Assembly (NCBI RefSeq): GCF_003610495.1
Contig: NZ_RAPK01000008.1
Coordinates: forward strand, 1-64,000
Direction of reading: 5' to 3'
DNA: 64,000 bases
DNA from: Sinobaca qinghaiensis
GTDB taxonomy: Bacteria; Bacillota; Bacilli; Bacillales; Marinococcaceae
Shown: positions 8,817 to 17,226 of the stretch, one piece after another
How positions within the stretch are numbered: position 1 is the stretch's first letter
Layout of the letters: the number at the start of each line of letters is the position of its first letter
Program-made: the position numbers and the translations under genes
Notes under the pieces: model-generated
Seen by the model: only the letters and a program-made list of their open reading frames with translations
Database searches by the model: none
What the model was told of the DNA's origin: nothing

Positions 8817-9638
8817 TTATACATTAATAATCTGACGCTTTGTAAGCTCCATGCCTGTTTCAATACCTTTGCGGAGACTGCTCTTTGTAGGGAATTTACC
8901 CAGGTCAATTCCCAGATTAACTATCGTCTGGGCGATTTCCGGCCTGATTCCTACAAGGATACATTCTGCGCCGACAAGCCGGACTGCTTCCGACGCCTGA
9001 ATAATATGATGAGCCACCATAGTATCCACAACAGGCACCCCGGTAATATCAATAAGCACTACCTGGGAGCGGTGTTCAATAATGCCGTCAAGCAGGTTCT
9101 CCATAATCAGCTTGGCTCTCTCAGTGTCGATGGTTCCAATAAGAGGCATAACGCTGATATTGTCAAACACCGGAATGAGCGGAGCCGACAGTTCTTTTAA
9201 AGCGAGGCGCTGCTGGTGCAGCGTGGTTTCCCAGGATCCGGAATATTCATCAACGAGCTGGTTGACCATTTCGTCCACCCACTCTTCAATTTCATAAAAT
9301 GTTTCATACATTTTTTTGGAGGGGATTTCACTGCCCGAGCTGATGCTTTCCAGCACTACCCGGCGGAAGGTCTGCATTCCTTTAGTAAAGTAGCTCAGCG
9401 GCCACCCCATCCGAATCAGCTTCTCAGCAAAGCTGCGCAGAAAAGCACGTCCATCTTCGAGCTCTGCATCGAATGAATTGAAAATCAAGGCAGCAAATTC
9501 TTCGTTTGTATCCTGAAAAAGAGTTTTCGGTACTTTCTCTTTAAATACATCGTTTCGCACCAGGGTCATTTTCTCCGACCAGTTTTCCTTTATTTCATTC
9601 CGCTGATTATAAATCATTTCTAAAACAGCTGCATGCAT
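8817..9638 (-). CDS. rsbR: RsbR stressosome sensor/scaffold
   Basis: A 273-residue protein with a variable N-terminal non-heme globin-like sensor domain (to about 130) and a conserved C-terminal STAS domain from about 150 (ELSAPLIPVFDNISVMPLIG). Both phosphorylatable threonines are present, in GTIDTERAK and VPVVDTMVAHH. The ATG at 9638 has a perfect GGAGG eight bases upstream; an in-frame GTG at 9653 lies on top of that site and is rejected. It heads the rsb operon, directly after the gap where a MazF toxin gene would be expected. Confidence 0.95.
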   Translation of the reverse strand: MHAAVLEMIYNQRNEIKENWSEKMTLVRNDVFKEKVPKTLFQDTNEEFAALIFNSFDAELEDGRAFLRSFAEKLIRMGWPLSYFTKGMQTFRRVVLESISSGSEIPSKKMYETFYEIEEWVDEMVNQLVDEYSGSWETTLHQQRLALKELSAPLIPVFDNISVMPLIGTIDTERAKLIMENLLDGIIEHRSQVVLIDITGVPVVDTMVAHHIIQASEAVRLVGAECILVGIRPEIAQTIVNLGIDLGKFPTKSSLRKGIETGMELTKRQIINV

Positions 9639-10106
9639 AAGTAATTCCTCCACTTGGCCTTTAATTGCTTTTATTTATTTTCATATCTGCCTGCTCTATT
9701 ATAAAAACAGCTGTTTGTTCGTACAGCGTGGTTTGTTTACCGATTTGGAAGAGAAAGCTGTCCTTTTTACTCAAAAGATGATTAATCTTTCTGCCACCGG
9801 GTATAGAAGAGGACTGTCTTCTATAGTACGGTCTTATCTGCATATGCATCCTTTTTTACCACAAGTAATACTATTATTTCACGTCTTTCCATCAACCGCA
9901 AATATATTGCCGCCTTCTGGAGTATAATTTTCATTATACCAGTCCTTGCAGCAGATTTGCAGAACAAATTGAAGCTGCCCCGTACAAAACGGGAGTGCCG
10001 GCTGTACATGTATATATGTACAGCCGGCACTCCCGCCTTTGGATGCTCAAAGTATTAAATAGATAAGTTTAAGGTCTTACAAATTGTGAAATAATAATAT
10101 AATTGC
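9639..10106. other. 468-base gap: expected EndoA/MazF toxin gene absent
   Basis: In B. subtilis and relatives ndoA (mazF) sits here, right after the antitoxin gene and before rsbR. In none of the six frames do I see MazF features (an N-terminal KRGDVYF-like segment, RPVLVIQND, or a ~115-residue frame); only short unrelated frames occur. The gap holds a long perfect inverted repeat (9990-10035) and probably the rsb operon promoter, which I cannot place. Confidence 0.7.
9990..10035. repeat. perfect 20-bp inverted repeat with 6-base loop
   Basis: The arm at 9990-10009 (CGGGAGTGCCGGCTGTACAT) is perfectly complementary to 10016-10035, around the loop GTATAT. There is no clear T run on either side, so it is not a standard intrinsic terminator, although it could stop transcription after the antitoxin gene. 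It lies where the toxin gene is missing. Confidence 0.9.
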
Positions 10107-10388
10107 CTATACCCCGCTTACCAAACGTGTGTCCATAGAATGTTCTGCTTCCGCTTCTGCAACGAAAGATTCTGAAGCAATGTGCAGATTAATCTGCGCC
10201 ATTTCTACATAACCTTTTTGCATCGATTCACGAGCTTTAATCCGCTGAGATTCTCTCAAATAAAGCTCAGTGGCTTGATGAATGAAATCATCCCGATTTT
10301 CTCTGCCCTGATCCAAAATACCATCCAGTTCACTGAGCAGATATTCCGGAAGACTCACCTTAATCTGTTTGGTGTTCCTTTCAAACAT
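10107..10388 (-). CDS. ndoAI: EndoAI-type ribbon-helix-helix antitoxin, orphan
   Basis: A 93-residue protein similar throughout to B. subtilis EndoAI (MazE-type): the ribbon-helix-helix N-terminus IKVSLPEYLLSELDGI, the middle KGYVEMAQINLHIASES and the closing RLVSGV are all present. It normally neutralises the mRNA interferase EndoA and autoregulates the pair. The ATG follows GGAGG by ten bases. The partner toxin gene is not downstream, so it may be an orphan kept as a regulator, or act on a toxin elsewhere. Confidence 0.88.
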   Translation of the reverse strand: MFERNTKQIKVSLPEYLLSELDGILDQGRENRDDFIHQATELYLRESQRIKARESMQKGYVEMAQINLHIASESFVAEAEAEHSMDTRLVSGV

Positions 10389-10573
10389 ATCACACACACC
10401 TCCAGCGTAAGACCTCAACTGTGCTCACTTCCTACTTCATATAATAGCATTTGTAGAAGCGGTTTGCAAAACCGTTTTTTCCAATCCGCTTCCGTGTATG
10501 GTCGTTTCTAAGAAAAGAAGCTGTTTCGGCCGTAATTTTATTACTCTATATATCGGTACCGCTGCCGGAGAGT

Positions 10574-11719
10574 TTAGTTTCTGCTGCTTATATATTTTCT
10601 TGGAACCCGCTTACTGATCATACAGGGAATTTCATAGGTGATCGTTCCCAGCCGTTCCGCTGCATCCAGCACAGTAATTTCCGTTCCATTGTCTTTTCCA
10701 ATCAGCGTAACTTTTGTACCGGTTTCCTCCGGACCGGAAAGCCGGACCATCATCTGGTCCATACATACTCTTCCAACAATCGGAGCTTTCTCTCCGTTAA
10801 TGAGCACATAACCTCCATTGGTAGAGTGATGCCGGTTCCAGCCGTCCGCATAGCCGATTGGCACCGTTCCAATATATTCCTCTTTTTCAGCTGTATAGGT
10901 CGCCCCATAGCTGATGCTTTCCCCCGGACTGATCTTCTTTACCTGAACGAGCCTGCTGTATAGAGAAAAGGCCGGCTGCAGGGCAAAAGGAAGCTCCTCA
11001 TTAATTTCCGCAGAGGGCGTTAATCCGTACATAGATATGCCAAACCGGAACATCGTAAAGCAGCGGTCCGGAAACCTCATACCCGCCGCGCTGTTGCCAC
11101 AGTGTATATACGGCGGCAGCTGCACAATCTTCCCGGTAAGCTCCACTATTTCTTTAAATCGTTCATGCTGTCTGTAAAAATAAGAAGTTTCCTGTTCGTC
11201 GGCGGTCGCAAAATGAGTAAAGATTCCTTCCAGGTCAAAAGCAGGCTGGGAGCTGACTGTTTCCAGAAAATCGATTATTTCTTCATCGCTCCGCAGTCCG
11301 ATACGCCCCATGCCGGTATCTGTTTTTAAATGCACAGACAGTGCCTGTCCCGGTGCCATGCAGGCCGCTGCCTCCTCCAGCCATTCTTTTTGAAAAACAG
11401 TAAGGCTGATATTATACTCCCGCGCCGTTTCTGCATCTTCGGGCCGCGTGCGCCCAAGTACAAGAATAGGAAGGTCAAACCCCGCCTCGCGCAGCTCGAT
11501 CGCTTCTTCCAGAAGAGCTGTACCCAAAAATACTGCACCTCCCTGCACTGCCGCCGCCGCAGCCCGGACTGCTCCATGGCCGTATCCGTCTGCCTTTACC
11601 ACCGCCATCACATCAAGCTGCTGACCTGTACTTCGTATAACCTGCTCTACATTACGGGTAATGTTTCCCAAATCCACTTCCACCCATGTATCTCTATATG
11701 AATGCTCTTGAAAAGCCAT
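10574..11719 (-). CDS. alr: alanine racemase
   Basis: A 381-residue fold-III PLP enzyme that makes D-alanine for peptidoglycan. The PLP lysine is K42 in VVKADGYGHGA, the catalytic tyrosine lies in ISYGATYTA, and the C-terminal VCMDQMMV segment is present. The ATG sits one base after the nnr stop, with CAGGAGA upstream, so it is translationally coupled to nnr. Length is normal. Confidence 0.97.
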   Translation of the reverse strand: MAFQEHSYRDTWVEVDLGNITRNVEQVIRSTGQQLDVMAVVKADGYGHGAVRAAAAAVQGGAVFLGTALLEEAIELREAGFDLPILVLGRTRPEDAETAREYNISLTVFQKEWLEEAAACMAPGQALSVHLKTDTGMGRIGLRSDEEIIDFLETVSSQPAFDLEGIFTHFATADEQETSYFYRQHERFKEIVELTGKIVQLPPYIHCGNSAAGMRFPDRCFTMFRFGISMYGLTPSAEINEELPFALQPAFSLYSRLVQVKKISPGESISYGATYTAEKEEYIGTVPIGYADGWNRHHSTNGGYVLINGEKAPIVGRVCMDQMMVRLSGPEETGTKVTLIGKDNGTEITVLDAAERLGTITYEIPCMISKRVPRKYISSRN

Positions 11720-11720
11720 G

Positions 11721-13262
11721 TTATCTTCTCCTGTTTTCCTGAAATAATTGAACGTTTTTTATAGCACGGGGAACATAGGATGCCAGTTTGGAAGCGCGCA
11801 GCGAATAATCCGTTTCTTCCTGCTCCACGGCAAGATCTGCTGCATGGCCGTGCAGAAATACAGCATTATTTACCATTGCTGCTGTATCCTCGTCCTGCAT
11901 CACCTGTCCCAGCAGAATGCCGGTCAACGTGTCGCCCGATCCGCCCTTTGCGAGACCGGCATTTCCGCTAGTGTGCACCGCCTGATCTCCTTCAGGAGTG
12001 GTGCATATTGTGTTTGCTCCTTTTAAAACGAGATAGCAGCCTGTTTTCCGGGCATACTGTCCGGCCAGTGAAAAGCGGTGTTTATTCACCTCTCCCGGGG
12101 TTGTACCTGCCAGATGAGCCATCTCGCCCGGGTGCGGCGTTAAAATAAGCGGAGCAGTTCTTTCCGAAAGTTCCTGCTCCAGTTCCGGCAGCCAGTATAA
12201 GGCATCGGCATCGAGAATTAATATTCCTGCTGTTTCCACGAGCGCCCGCCTGACTATTTCTTTTGCTTCTTTTAAACGTCCCAGCCCCGGCCCGACAGCC
12301 ACGGCATCATAACGATCAAATCCAAAATCCGAGCTGACGCTGTCCTCAGCCAGTTCTCCTTCTTTTTCCGGGAGCCTTAAAAAAGTGGTCTCCGGTACAA
12401 GCGGTGCTGTAGTATACATTAGTGATTCCGGGAGGGCTGTTGTTAACAGGCCTGCCCCGCTTTCCAAAGCGGCAAGGGCTGCAATCGCCGGCGCTCCGGC
12501 CATATTTTTGGAGCCGCCGATCAACAGTCCCCGGCCGTGCCTGCCTTTATGCGCATTTTCTTTGCGCACAGGAAAGGAGGCTGAAGTCTCCGTCATCCCC
12601 CACTCCACGGCTTCATTTCCTGCCTTGTGCCACACTGCATTCGGCATGCCGATAGACACGGTATGCGTTTGTCCGTAGTATTCTTTAGCCGGAAACAAAT
12701 ACGCGCTTAGTTTGGGACTCTCCAGAATGACCGTGGCATCCGCCTTTACGGCAGAAGAAGGAACATCCTCTTCTCCAGATGGAATGCCGGAGGGAATATC
12801 TACAGCGACAATCGGCGTGTCTGTTTTTCCAAGAACCTGTACTGCTTTGTCAAAAGGAGGCTTCACTTCACCTTTAATACCCGTGCCCAGCATAGCGTCA
12901 ATGATAACGCCGTACGAATCTGCCTGAAAGGACGAAGGATCAAACTGCCGCGGTGTAAAACCGGATTTTTCATAAAGGGTCCGGTGATAGAGAGCCGCCC
13001 CCTTTAAGCCGTCAGAACTAACGAAATATACATCCGTTCGAATCCCTTCGCTTTCAAGCGTTCTCGCTATTGTATATCCGTCGCCTCCATTATTCCCTTT
13101 TCCTGCAAGCACCGCTGCATATTGAAGCCCCGGGTATAGTTCTATTATTTTTGCCGCGGCTGCCCTGCCGGCATTCTCCATTAAAAGCTCTTCTTTCATA
13201 CCGATTTCTTCAATCGCCAGCCTGTCAGCTTCGCGCATTTGTTCTGCTGTGACAACCCTCAT
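11721..13262 (-). CDS. nnr: bifunctional NAD(P)H-hydrate epimerase / ADP-dependent dehydratase
   Basis: A 513-residue metabolite-repair enzyme for damaged NADH and NADPH. The N-terminal YjeF epimerase domain spans residues ~1-210 (LAGKGNNGGDGYTIAR near 53) and the C-terminal ribokinase-like dehydratase ~225-505 (LTPHPGEMAHL and the catalytic GGSGDTLTG). It lies 12 bases after acpS. In B. subtilis the lipoprotein gene ydcC fills this position; here ydcC is absent. Confidence 0.96.
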   Translation of the reverse strand: MRVVTAEQMREADRLAIEEIGMKEELLMENAGRAAAAKIIELYPGLQYAAVLAGKGNNGGDGYTIARTLESEGIRTDVYFVSSDGLKGAALYHRTLYEKSGFTPRQFDPSSFQADSYGVIIDAMLGTGIKGEVKPPFDKAVQVLGKTDTPIVAVDIPSGIPSGEEDVPSSAVKADATVILESPKLSAYLFPAKEYYGQTHTVSIGMPNAVWHKAGNEAVEWGMTETSASFPVRKENAHKGRHGRGLLIGGSKNMAGAPAIAALAALESGAGLLTTALPESLMYTTAPLVPETTFLRLPEKEGELAEDSVSSDFGFDRYDAVAVGPGLGRLKEAKEIVRRALVETAGILILDADALYWLPELEQELSERTAPLILTPHPGEMAHLAGTTPGEVNKHRFSLAGQYARKTGCYLVLKGANTICTTPEGDQAVHTSGNAGLAKGGSGDTLTGILLGQVMQDEDTAAMVNNAVFLHGHAADLAVEQEETDYSLRASKLASYVPRAIKNVQLFQENRRR

Positions 13263-13274
13263 TTTTTCACATCC

Positions 13275-13637
13275 CTACTCTTCTATAATAACCTGGGCAG
13301 CTGCCCATTCCCTGCTGTGGGAAATACTCACATGAACTTTAGCGCCGGGTACTCCGTCTACAAACGCATACAGTACGGGACGGCCATTCGGTTCATTGAG
13401 CACTTCAATGTCCTGAAATCCGTAAGCTTTAGAAATGCCGGTTCCGGCTGCTTTTACAAAAGCCTCTTTAGCAGCAAAGCGGCCGGCTGCATATTCAATT
13501 CGACGCTGGCCTGTTAAGCGCCCGAACGTTTCTTTTTCTCTGCCTGTAAACATCCGCTCTGCGAATTTATTGTTTTTATCCAGCAGCCGCTCTATTCTTT
13601 TTAATTCTATAATATCGATGCCGATTCCGTGAATCAT
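13275..13637 (-). CDS. acpS: holo-[acyl-carrier-protein] synthase
   Basis: A 120-residue AcpS-type phosphopantetheinyl transferase that moves 4'-phosphopantetheine from CoA to acyl carrier protein. The magnesium-binding GIDIIELKR near the N-terminus and GRFAAKEAFVKA near 53-64 are diagnostic. GGAGAG lies upstream of the ATG. It is the first gene of the acpS-nnr-alr run and is divergent from the rhomboid gene. Confidence 0.97.
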   Translation of the reverse strand: MIHGIGIDIIELKRIERLLDKNNKFAERMFTGREKETFGRLTGQRRIEYAAGRFAAKEAFVKAAGTGISKAYGFQDIEVLNEPNGRPVLYAFVDGVPGAKVHVSISHSREWAAAQVIIEE

Positions 13638-13764
13638 AACGTTTCTCTCCTCTTTAAGCAGCGCCGGTCGCCTTCAAAAGATAACTTATGCTAAAATTAA
13701 AAAAAGGCTACCGCTTTTCTATAACGGGCGGCAGAACACATCATTTAATTAAAAGGGGCGCTTT

Positions 13765-14556
13765 ATGTTTATTCGAAATGAATCATTTTATTCATTCAGG
13801 AAAAATTATCCGGTCGTCTTTTCTCTCGTTATTATACATATCGTCCTGTTTGCCTGGATTAACCTGACGAGTCTGACTAACGGTCTCATTCCATTTGGTG
13901 ATACCATTTTCCAGCTCGGCGTCGGCTTTAATGCAGCGATCGCGGCTGGAGAGTTGTGGCGGCTGATCACTCCTGTTTTTCTCCATCAGGGACTGACTCA
14001 TGTGATCCTGAATTCCTTTGCTCTCGTGCTTTTTGCCCCGCCGCTCGAAAAAATGATTGGCAGATCCCGTTTCATTATTGTCTATTTGCTGATGGGTCTG
14101 CTGGCGAACGTAGCTACGTTCTATTTAGGAGGCTTGTATTATTCCCACCTCGGAGCCTCGGGAGCCGTGTTCGGCGTATTCGGCATTTACATGTACTTGA
14201 TCTGGAAACGCAAGGATCTAATAGACGCGGCCAGCGCCCAGCTGATTCTTATACTGACATTGTTCAGCGTTGTTATGACGTTTCTATCTCCTAATATTAA
14301 CGTATATGCGCATATTTTTGGGCTTTTTTCCGGCTTTCTGCTGGCACCTTTCTTTTTGCGGAACGCCGTGCCTTTCTTCAGCGTCCAGCATTACAAAGCT
14401 CCTGCCGAAGAGCCGGTTTTTAATCCAAACCGCTGGAAAGGACGCAGGAGATTCCGGGCTCCTATCGGACAGAGGCTTCCCAGATGGATCGGGTATGCGT
14501 TTGTCGTGCTAATTGTAGTCGGACTGCTGGCAAGAGCTGCAGAACTTTTCTTTTAA
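13765..14556 (+). CDS. rhomboid family intramembrane serine protease
   Basis: A 263-residue polytopic membrane protein with at least six predicted membrane segments. The catalytic serine lies in HLGASGAVFG and the partner histidine in NVYAHIFGLFSG, both membrane-embedded as in active rhomboids. It corresponds to B. subtilis YdcA, which is also divergent from acpS. Natural substrates of YdcA-type rhomboids are not known. AAAGGGG lies before the ATG. Confidence 0.93.
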   Translation: MFIRNESFYSFRKNYPVVFSLVIIHIVLFAWINLTSLTNGLIPFGDTIFQLGVGFNAAIAAGELWRLITPVFLHQGLTHVILNSFALVLFAPPLEKMIGRSRFIIVYLLMGLLANVATFYLGGLYYSHLGASGAVFGVFGIYMYLIWKRKDLIDAASAQLILILTLFSVVMTFLSPNINVYAHIFGLFSGFLLAPFFLRNAVPFFSVQHYKAPAEEPVFNPNRWKGRRRFRAPIGQRLPRWIGYAFVVLIVVGLLARAAELFF

Positions 14557-14558
14557 AC

Positions 14559-14597
14559 AAAAAGTCTTTCTGTCCTTTTCGGACAGAAAGACTTTTT
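14559..14597. terminator. bidirectional terminator between rhomboid and rsiX
   Basis: A 15-bp perfect stem (AAAGTCTTTCTGTCC and its complement) has A residues on the left and T residues on the right, so it can stop both converging genes. Confidence 0.88.
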
Positions 14598-15989
14598 TTA
14601 TTCAAACGTTACCAGATTAGGTGCTTCCGGCACTTCAAGTGATTCTTCCGGAAGCCATTCCGCACTGCTTTCTGTATCTTCTTTGTTGAATGTTACTGTT
14701 TCATAGCCAAAATCTGAGGCAGCAAACAGAACAGCATCCGTAAAAATATTACTGTTCCAGCTCTCAGGAAGCTCTGATGATTCGGTAAACGTTACGACAG
14801 CGTTGGTTCCTTCCCCCTGCACTCCGGCTACATCGAGGCCTTCCGGCATTGGTGATTCCAGGGCTTCATTGTCGGGATCGGTTTCCATCTGCTGCAGCGT
14901 TTCTTCAAAGGAAAGCAGCTCGCCCTGATCATCTGCGGTCGGCTGGCCGGCTCCCTTTGCACTAACTAATAGAGTAACATCACGGCTGGAGGAGTAAGCG
15001 AAGTATCCCCGGTTATCGCCTTCCACTAAATAGTTTTCAAGCAGCCCGTAATTGCCAAATTCAACGCCGGGTTCCTCATTTTCTGTAAATAAGACTTCTG
15101 AAACGCCTGTATAGCGCAGGCTTTCTTCAAGACTGTTTAAAAAACCTTCGCCCTGGGCGCTGCTTAAGCTCTGCTGGGATTCTTCAAAATCAGCCCGCCA
15201 CGAGTCAGACGCTTCATCTGTACTGCTCCATTTAATATTCTGGACCAGGGACCCGGAGAGGCCGATTTCATCTCCTGGATAATTACGGTTCAACGCTTCA
15301 AAAAAAGAAGGCGCAGACTCTATAGAACCTTCTATTAAAAACGTCACCGGAATCGTAAATCCATTTTCTGCATCCTGCAGCGGAATCGTTACCGGAACCG
15401 TGTCTTCCGCTATTTCATTGACGGACAGAGCACGGAGATAATCATCTGTGATCCACTCTTCTTCTGCCGGCGGAGTTTCTTCTCCGCTTTCAGCAGCTTC
15501 TGATGTTTCAGGCCGGGCAGGTTCATCTACCTGCGGGGTTTCCAGCGGTTCCTGCTCCACTTCGGCAGTTCTTTCTTCTTCCGCTGCCTCGTTGGAAGAA
15601 TTCTCGCTGTTTTCTTCCGCTGCAGGTGAATCCGGCTCCGAAGCCGGTTCATCAGGAGGCGGTGATTCCTCTTCTCCGCTCTCTTCAGGAGCTTCTTCCT
15701 GTGTTTCTTCCGTTTCAGAAGCCGTTCGCTCCCCGCTCTGCTCTGTATCAGAAGACATCGGCTGGGACTGCGGGATCATGTTAGGAATAATAAGGGCTAA
15801 CAGCAAAATAGCAAATACTGTCGTAATTCCCGGAACCATCCATTTTTTCGATTTATTCCGGGGCTTTTTTGCTTTTGTCTTTGCCATGACATTGTAGTAA
15901 ATTTCCTGCCTGCTTCTGCTGTCCCGGATTTCCGGCATCTGCCGAAGCTTGTCTTCTATTGATTTTTGATCGTGTTGCCGCTGCTTCAA
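14598..15989 (-). CDS. rsiX: RsiX-like anti-sigma factor with acidic linker and GerMN domains
   Basis: A 463-residue membrane protein. The cytoplasmic N-terminus (residues 1-48) resembles the RsiX sigma-binding part (MPEIRDSRSRQEIYYNVM). One membrane segment follows (~50-70), then a ~110-residue linker very rich in E, S, P and T (~75-185), then an extracellular region with two GerMN-type segments and the RsiX-like ending FGYETVTFNKE...PEAPNLVTFE. It overlaps sigX by four bases. B. subtilis RsiX is about 368 residues; the extra length is mainly the acidic linker, as expected for an exposed domain in a halophile. Confidence 0.88.
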   Translation of the reverse strand: MKQRQHDQKSIEDKLRQMPEIRDSRSRQEIYYNVMAKTKAKKPRNKSKKWMVPGITTVFAILLLALIIPNMIPQSQPMSSDTEQSGERTASETEETQEEAPEESGEEESPPPDEPASEPDSPAAEENSENSSNEAAEEERTAEVEQEPLETPQVDEPARPETSEAAESGEETPPAEEEWITDDYLRALSVNEIAEDTVPVTIPLQDAENGFTIPVTFLIEGSIESAPSFFEALNRNYPGDEIGLSGSLVQNIKWSSTDEASDSWRADFEESQQSLSSAQGEGFLNSLEESLRYTGVSEVLFTENEEPGVEFGNYGLLENYLVEGDNRGYFAYSSSRDVTLLVSAKGAGQPTADDQGELLSFEETLQQMETDPDNEALESPMPEGLDVAGVQGEGTNAVVTFTESSELPESWNSNIFTDAVLFAASDFGYETVTFNKEDTESSAEWLPEESLEVPEAPNLVTFE

Positions 15990-16525
15990 GGTTCTACCCT
16001 CCTTTGCGTCTCTTCTTCGTTTCCGCCCATAAGATCCTGCAGCTTTTTGATTGCCCGGTGCTGGGTGGTCTTCACTTTACTTTCCGACCATCCCAAAACG
16101 TCTGCCGTTTCTTTTATAGATAGAGAATCTACATACCGGAGCATAAGCACCTGCCGCTGATCGGCCGTGCAGTTCTCCATGTATTGATATATTTCCCGGA
16201 CCTCGTCCTTTGCCGTAAGAATTTCATCCGGCAGCGGAGCTGGGTCTCTTATATCTTCTTTTGAAAGCGGGCCGAGCATGCCGAGCCATTTTCTCTTTTT
16301 GCGGTTCTGCTTTCGAATCCAGTCAATTCCTACATGGCGGGCAATAGAATAAAGCCATGTTTTTTCGCTGCTTTTGCCTTCAAAGGAGTCAAAGGAATGA
16401 AATACTTTAATGTACACTTCCTGGACCAGCTCTTCGGCTGCATCGCGGTCTCGAACCAGATAAAACAGGTATTGATAAAGAGAGTGGTGATAGCTTTCAT
16501 ACAACCGCTCAAATTCATCTTGCAT
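15986..16525 (-). CDS. sigX: ECF RNA polymerase sigma factor SigX
   Basis: A 179-residue ECF sigma factor closely resembling B. subtilis SigX, with region 2 AEELVQEVYIKVFHSFDSFEG, the SSEKTWLYSIARHVGIDW block, and region 4 LSIKETADVLGWSESKVKTTQHR. SigX controls cell-surface charge and lipid modification in B. subtilis. It is coupled to rsiX and has an apparent SigX-type promoter upstream, so it is probably autoregulated. Confidence 0.93.
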   Translation of the reverse strand: MQDEFERLYESYHHSLYQYLFYLVRDRDAAEELVQEVYIKVFHSFDSFEGKSSEKTWLYSIARHVGIDWIRKQNRKKRKWLGMLGPLSKEDIRDPAPLPDEILTAKDEVREIYQYMENCTADQRQVLMLRYVDSLSIKETADVLGWSESKVKTTQHRAIKKLQDLMGGNEEETQRRVEP

Positions 16526-16546
16526 GATTTACACTCCCATACTTAA

Positions 16547-16572
16547 GTCGTTAGTTGTTTCATTGTGTTACA
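16547..16572 (-). promoter_or_regulatory. SigX-type autoregulatory promoter
   Basis: On the minus strand TGTAAC (16572-16567) and CGAC (16550-16547) are separated by 16 bases, 22 bases upstream of sigX. The B. subtilis SigX consensus is about TGTAAC-N17-CGAC, so the match is full in both boxes with one base less spacing. Confidence 0.72.
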
Positions 16573-16740
16573 TCATTTTTCATAAAAAGAGCCGCATTCA
16601 TATTACAGTTTGATTACATTGATATATTTTGACATGAGAACACTTATCTGGCTACTGCGATACTGCTTAATTATATGTATTTTTATGTAACATCTGCTGC
16701 CAAATCACTCTATGCCGGCATACTGCTTCCCGGTGTATGA

Positions 16741-16774
16741 TAAAAACTCTATCAGCACCAGCCATTAGAGTTTT
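16741..16774 (-). terminator. terminator after the 34-residue membrane gene
   Basis: On the minus strand a 9-bp stem AAAACTCTA/TAGAGTTTT with a 14-base loop ends in a short T run, 22 bases after the small gene. Confidence 0.55.
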
Positions 16775-16795
16775 CAATCGTCTATTTTTTCTATA

Positions 16796-16900
16796 TTAAC
16801 TTGTTGTGATAAATATATAACTCCAATAAATAGCTGCATATAAGAAAATAAGAAGCAGAACAACAAATAAAACTTTTCGATTTGACCATTTCTTCATCAT
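16796..16900 (-). CDS. 34-residue single-span membrane miniprotein
   Basis: A short frame with two basic residues pairs at the start (MMKKWSNRK), a strongly hydrophobic stretch (VLFVVLLLIFLYAAIYW) and a short tail ending ITTS. This predicts one membrane helix with the N-terminus in the cytoplasm. An extended -10 promoter (TGGTATAAT, 16932-16924) ends 23 bases upstream of the ATG, and a hairpin terminator follows. The ribosome site is weak (GCAGGTG). I recognise no family. The flanking signals are the main reason to believe it. Confidence 0.55.
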   Translation of the reverse strand: MMKKWSNRKVLFVVLLLIFLYAAIYWSYIFITTS

Positions 16901-16923
16901 CCACACCTGCCTTATCTGACTGT

Positions 16924-16932
16924 ATTATACCA
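16924..16932 (-). promoter_or_regulatory. extended -10 promoter of the small membrane gene
   Basis: TGGTATAAT on the minus strand is a perfect TGn-TATAAT extended -10 element. No good -35 is seen at 17 bases. The likely start of transcription is about 16 bases before the ATG at 16900. Confidence 0.6.
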
Positions 16933-16996
16933 CTTTTATTTCCCTGAAGGTGAATCACCTTTTCCTTCTCCTCTGGCTGTGGCTTTTATCTCACAC

Positions 16997-17036
16997 AAAA
17001 AAGGCCTACCTCTTATAAGAAGAGATAAGCCTTTTT
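16997..17036 (-). terminator. terminator after the 47-residue gene
   Basis: On the minus strand AAAAAGGC...GCCTTTTT, with inner pairing of TCTT and AAGA, starts right after the stop codon of the 17038-17181 gene and ends in T residues. Confidence 0.7.
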
Positions 17037-17037
17037 G

Positions 17038-17181
17038 TTATTCCGTTGTTTCGTGGTGGAAATATGTCTGGTCATAAATATGTTCGATGTCCTCATCTGT
17101 CATTTGAAAAAACTGTGTCTCGTCTGTCCCGCGGATTTTAGAAATAAATTGAATCATGTTCTGGCGCTCTCTTCTTTTCAT
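17038..17181 (-). CDS. 47-residue small protein, possibly BH0509 family
   Basis: A small hydrophilic protein (MKRRERQNMIQFISKIRG...DEDIEHIYDQTYFHHETTE). The pattern RQNMIxFI followed by TDEDIEHIYDxTY resembles, from memory, the short Bacillaceae BH0509-type proteins of unknown function. The start follows GGAGG by eight bases, a sigA-type promoter lies 46 bases upstream, and a terminator follows. A frame extending upstream is rejected because it starts in the promoter. No function can be assigned. Confidence 0.75.
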   Translation of the reverse strand: MKRRERQNMIQFISKIRGTDETQFFQMTDEDIEHIYDQTYFHHETTE

Positions 17182-17226
17182 TTTTAATTCCTCCTCTGTT
17201 TTAATACAGTTTATTTTGTTAAATGT

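Noticed and set aside
9661-10030. Two short minus-strand frames in the gap between antitoxin and rsbR, examined as possible MazF remnants
   Set aside because: Neither shows MazF residues in any alignment by eye; they are taken as chance frames.
15448-15897. A serine/glycine-rich plus-strand frame opposite the rsiX linker
   Set aside because: It is the complement of GAA/GAG/TCT-rich low-complexity codons of the acidic linker, not an independent gene.
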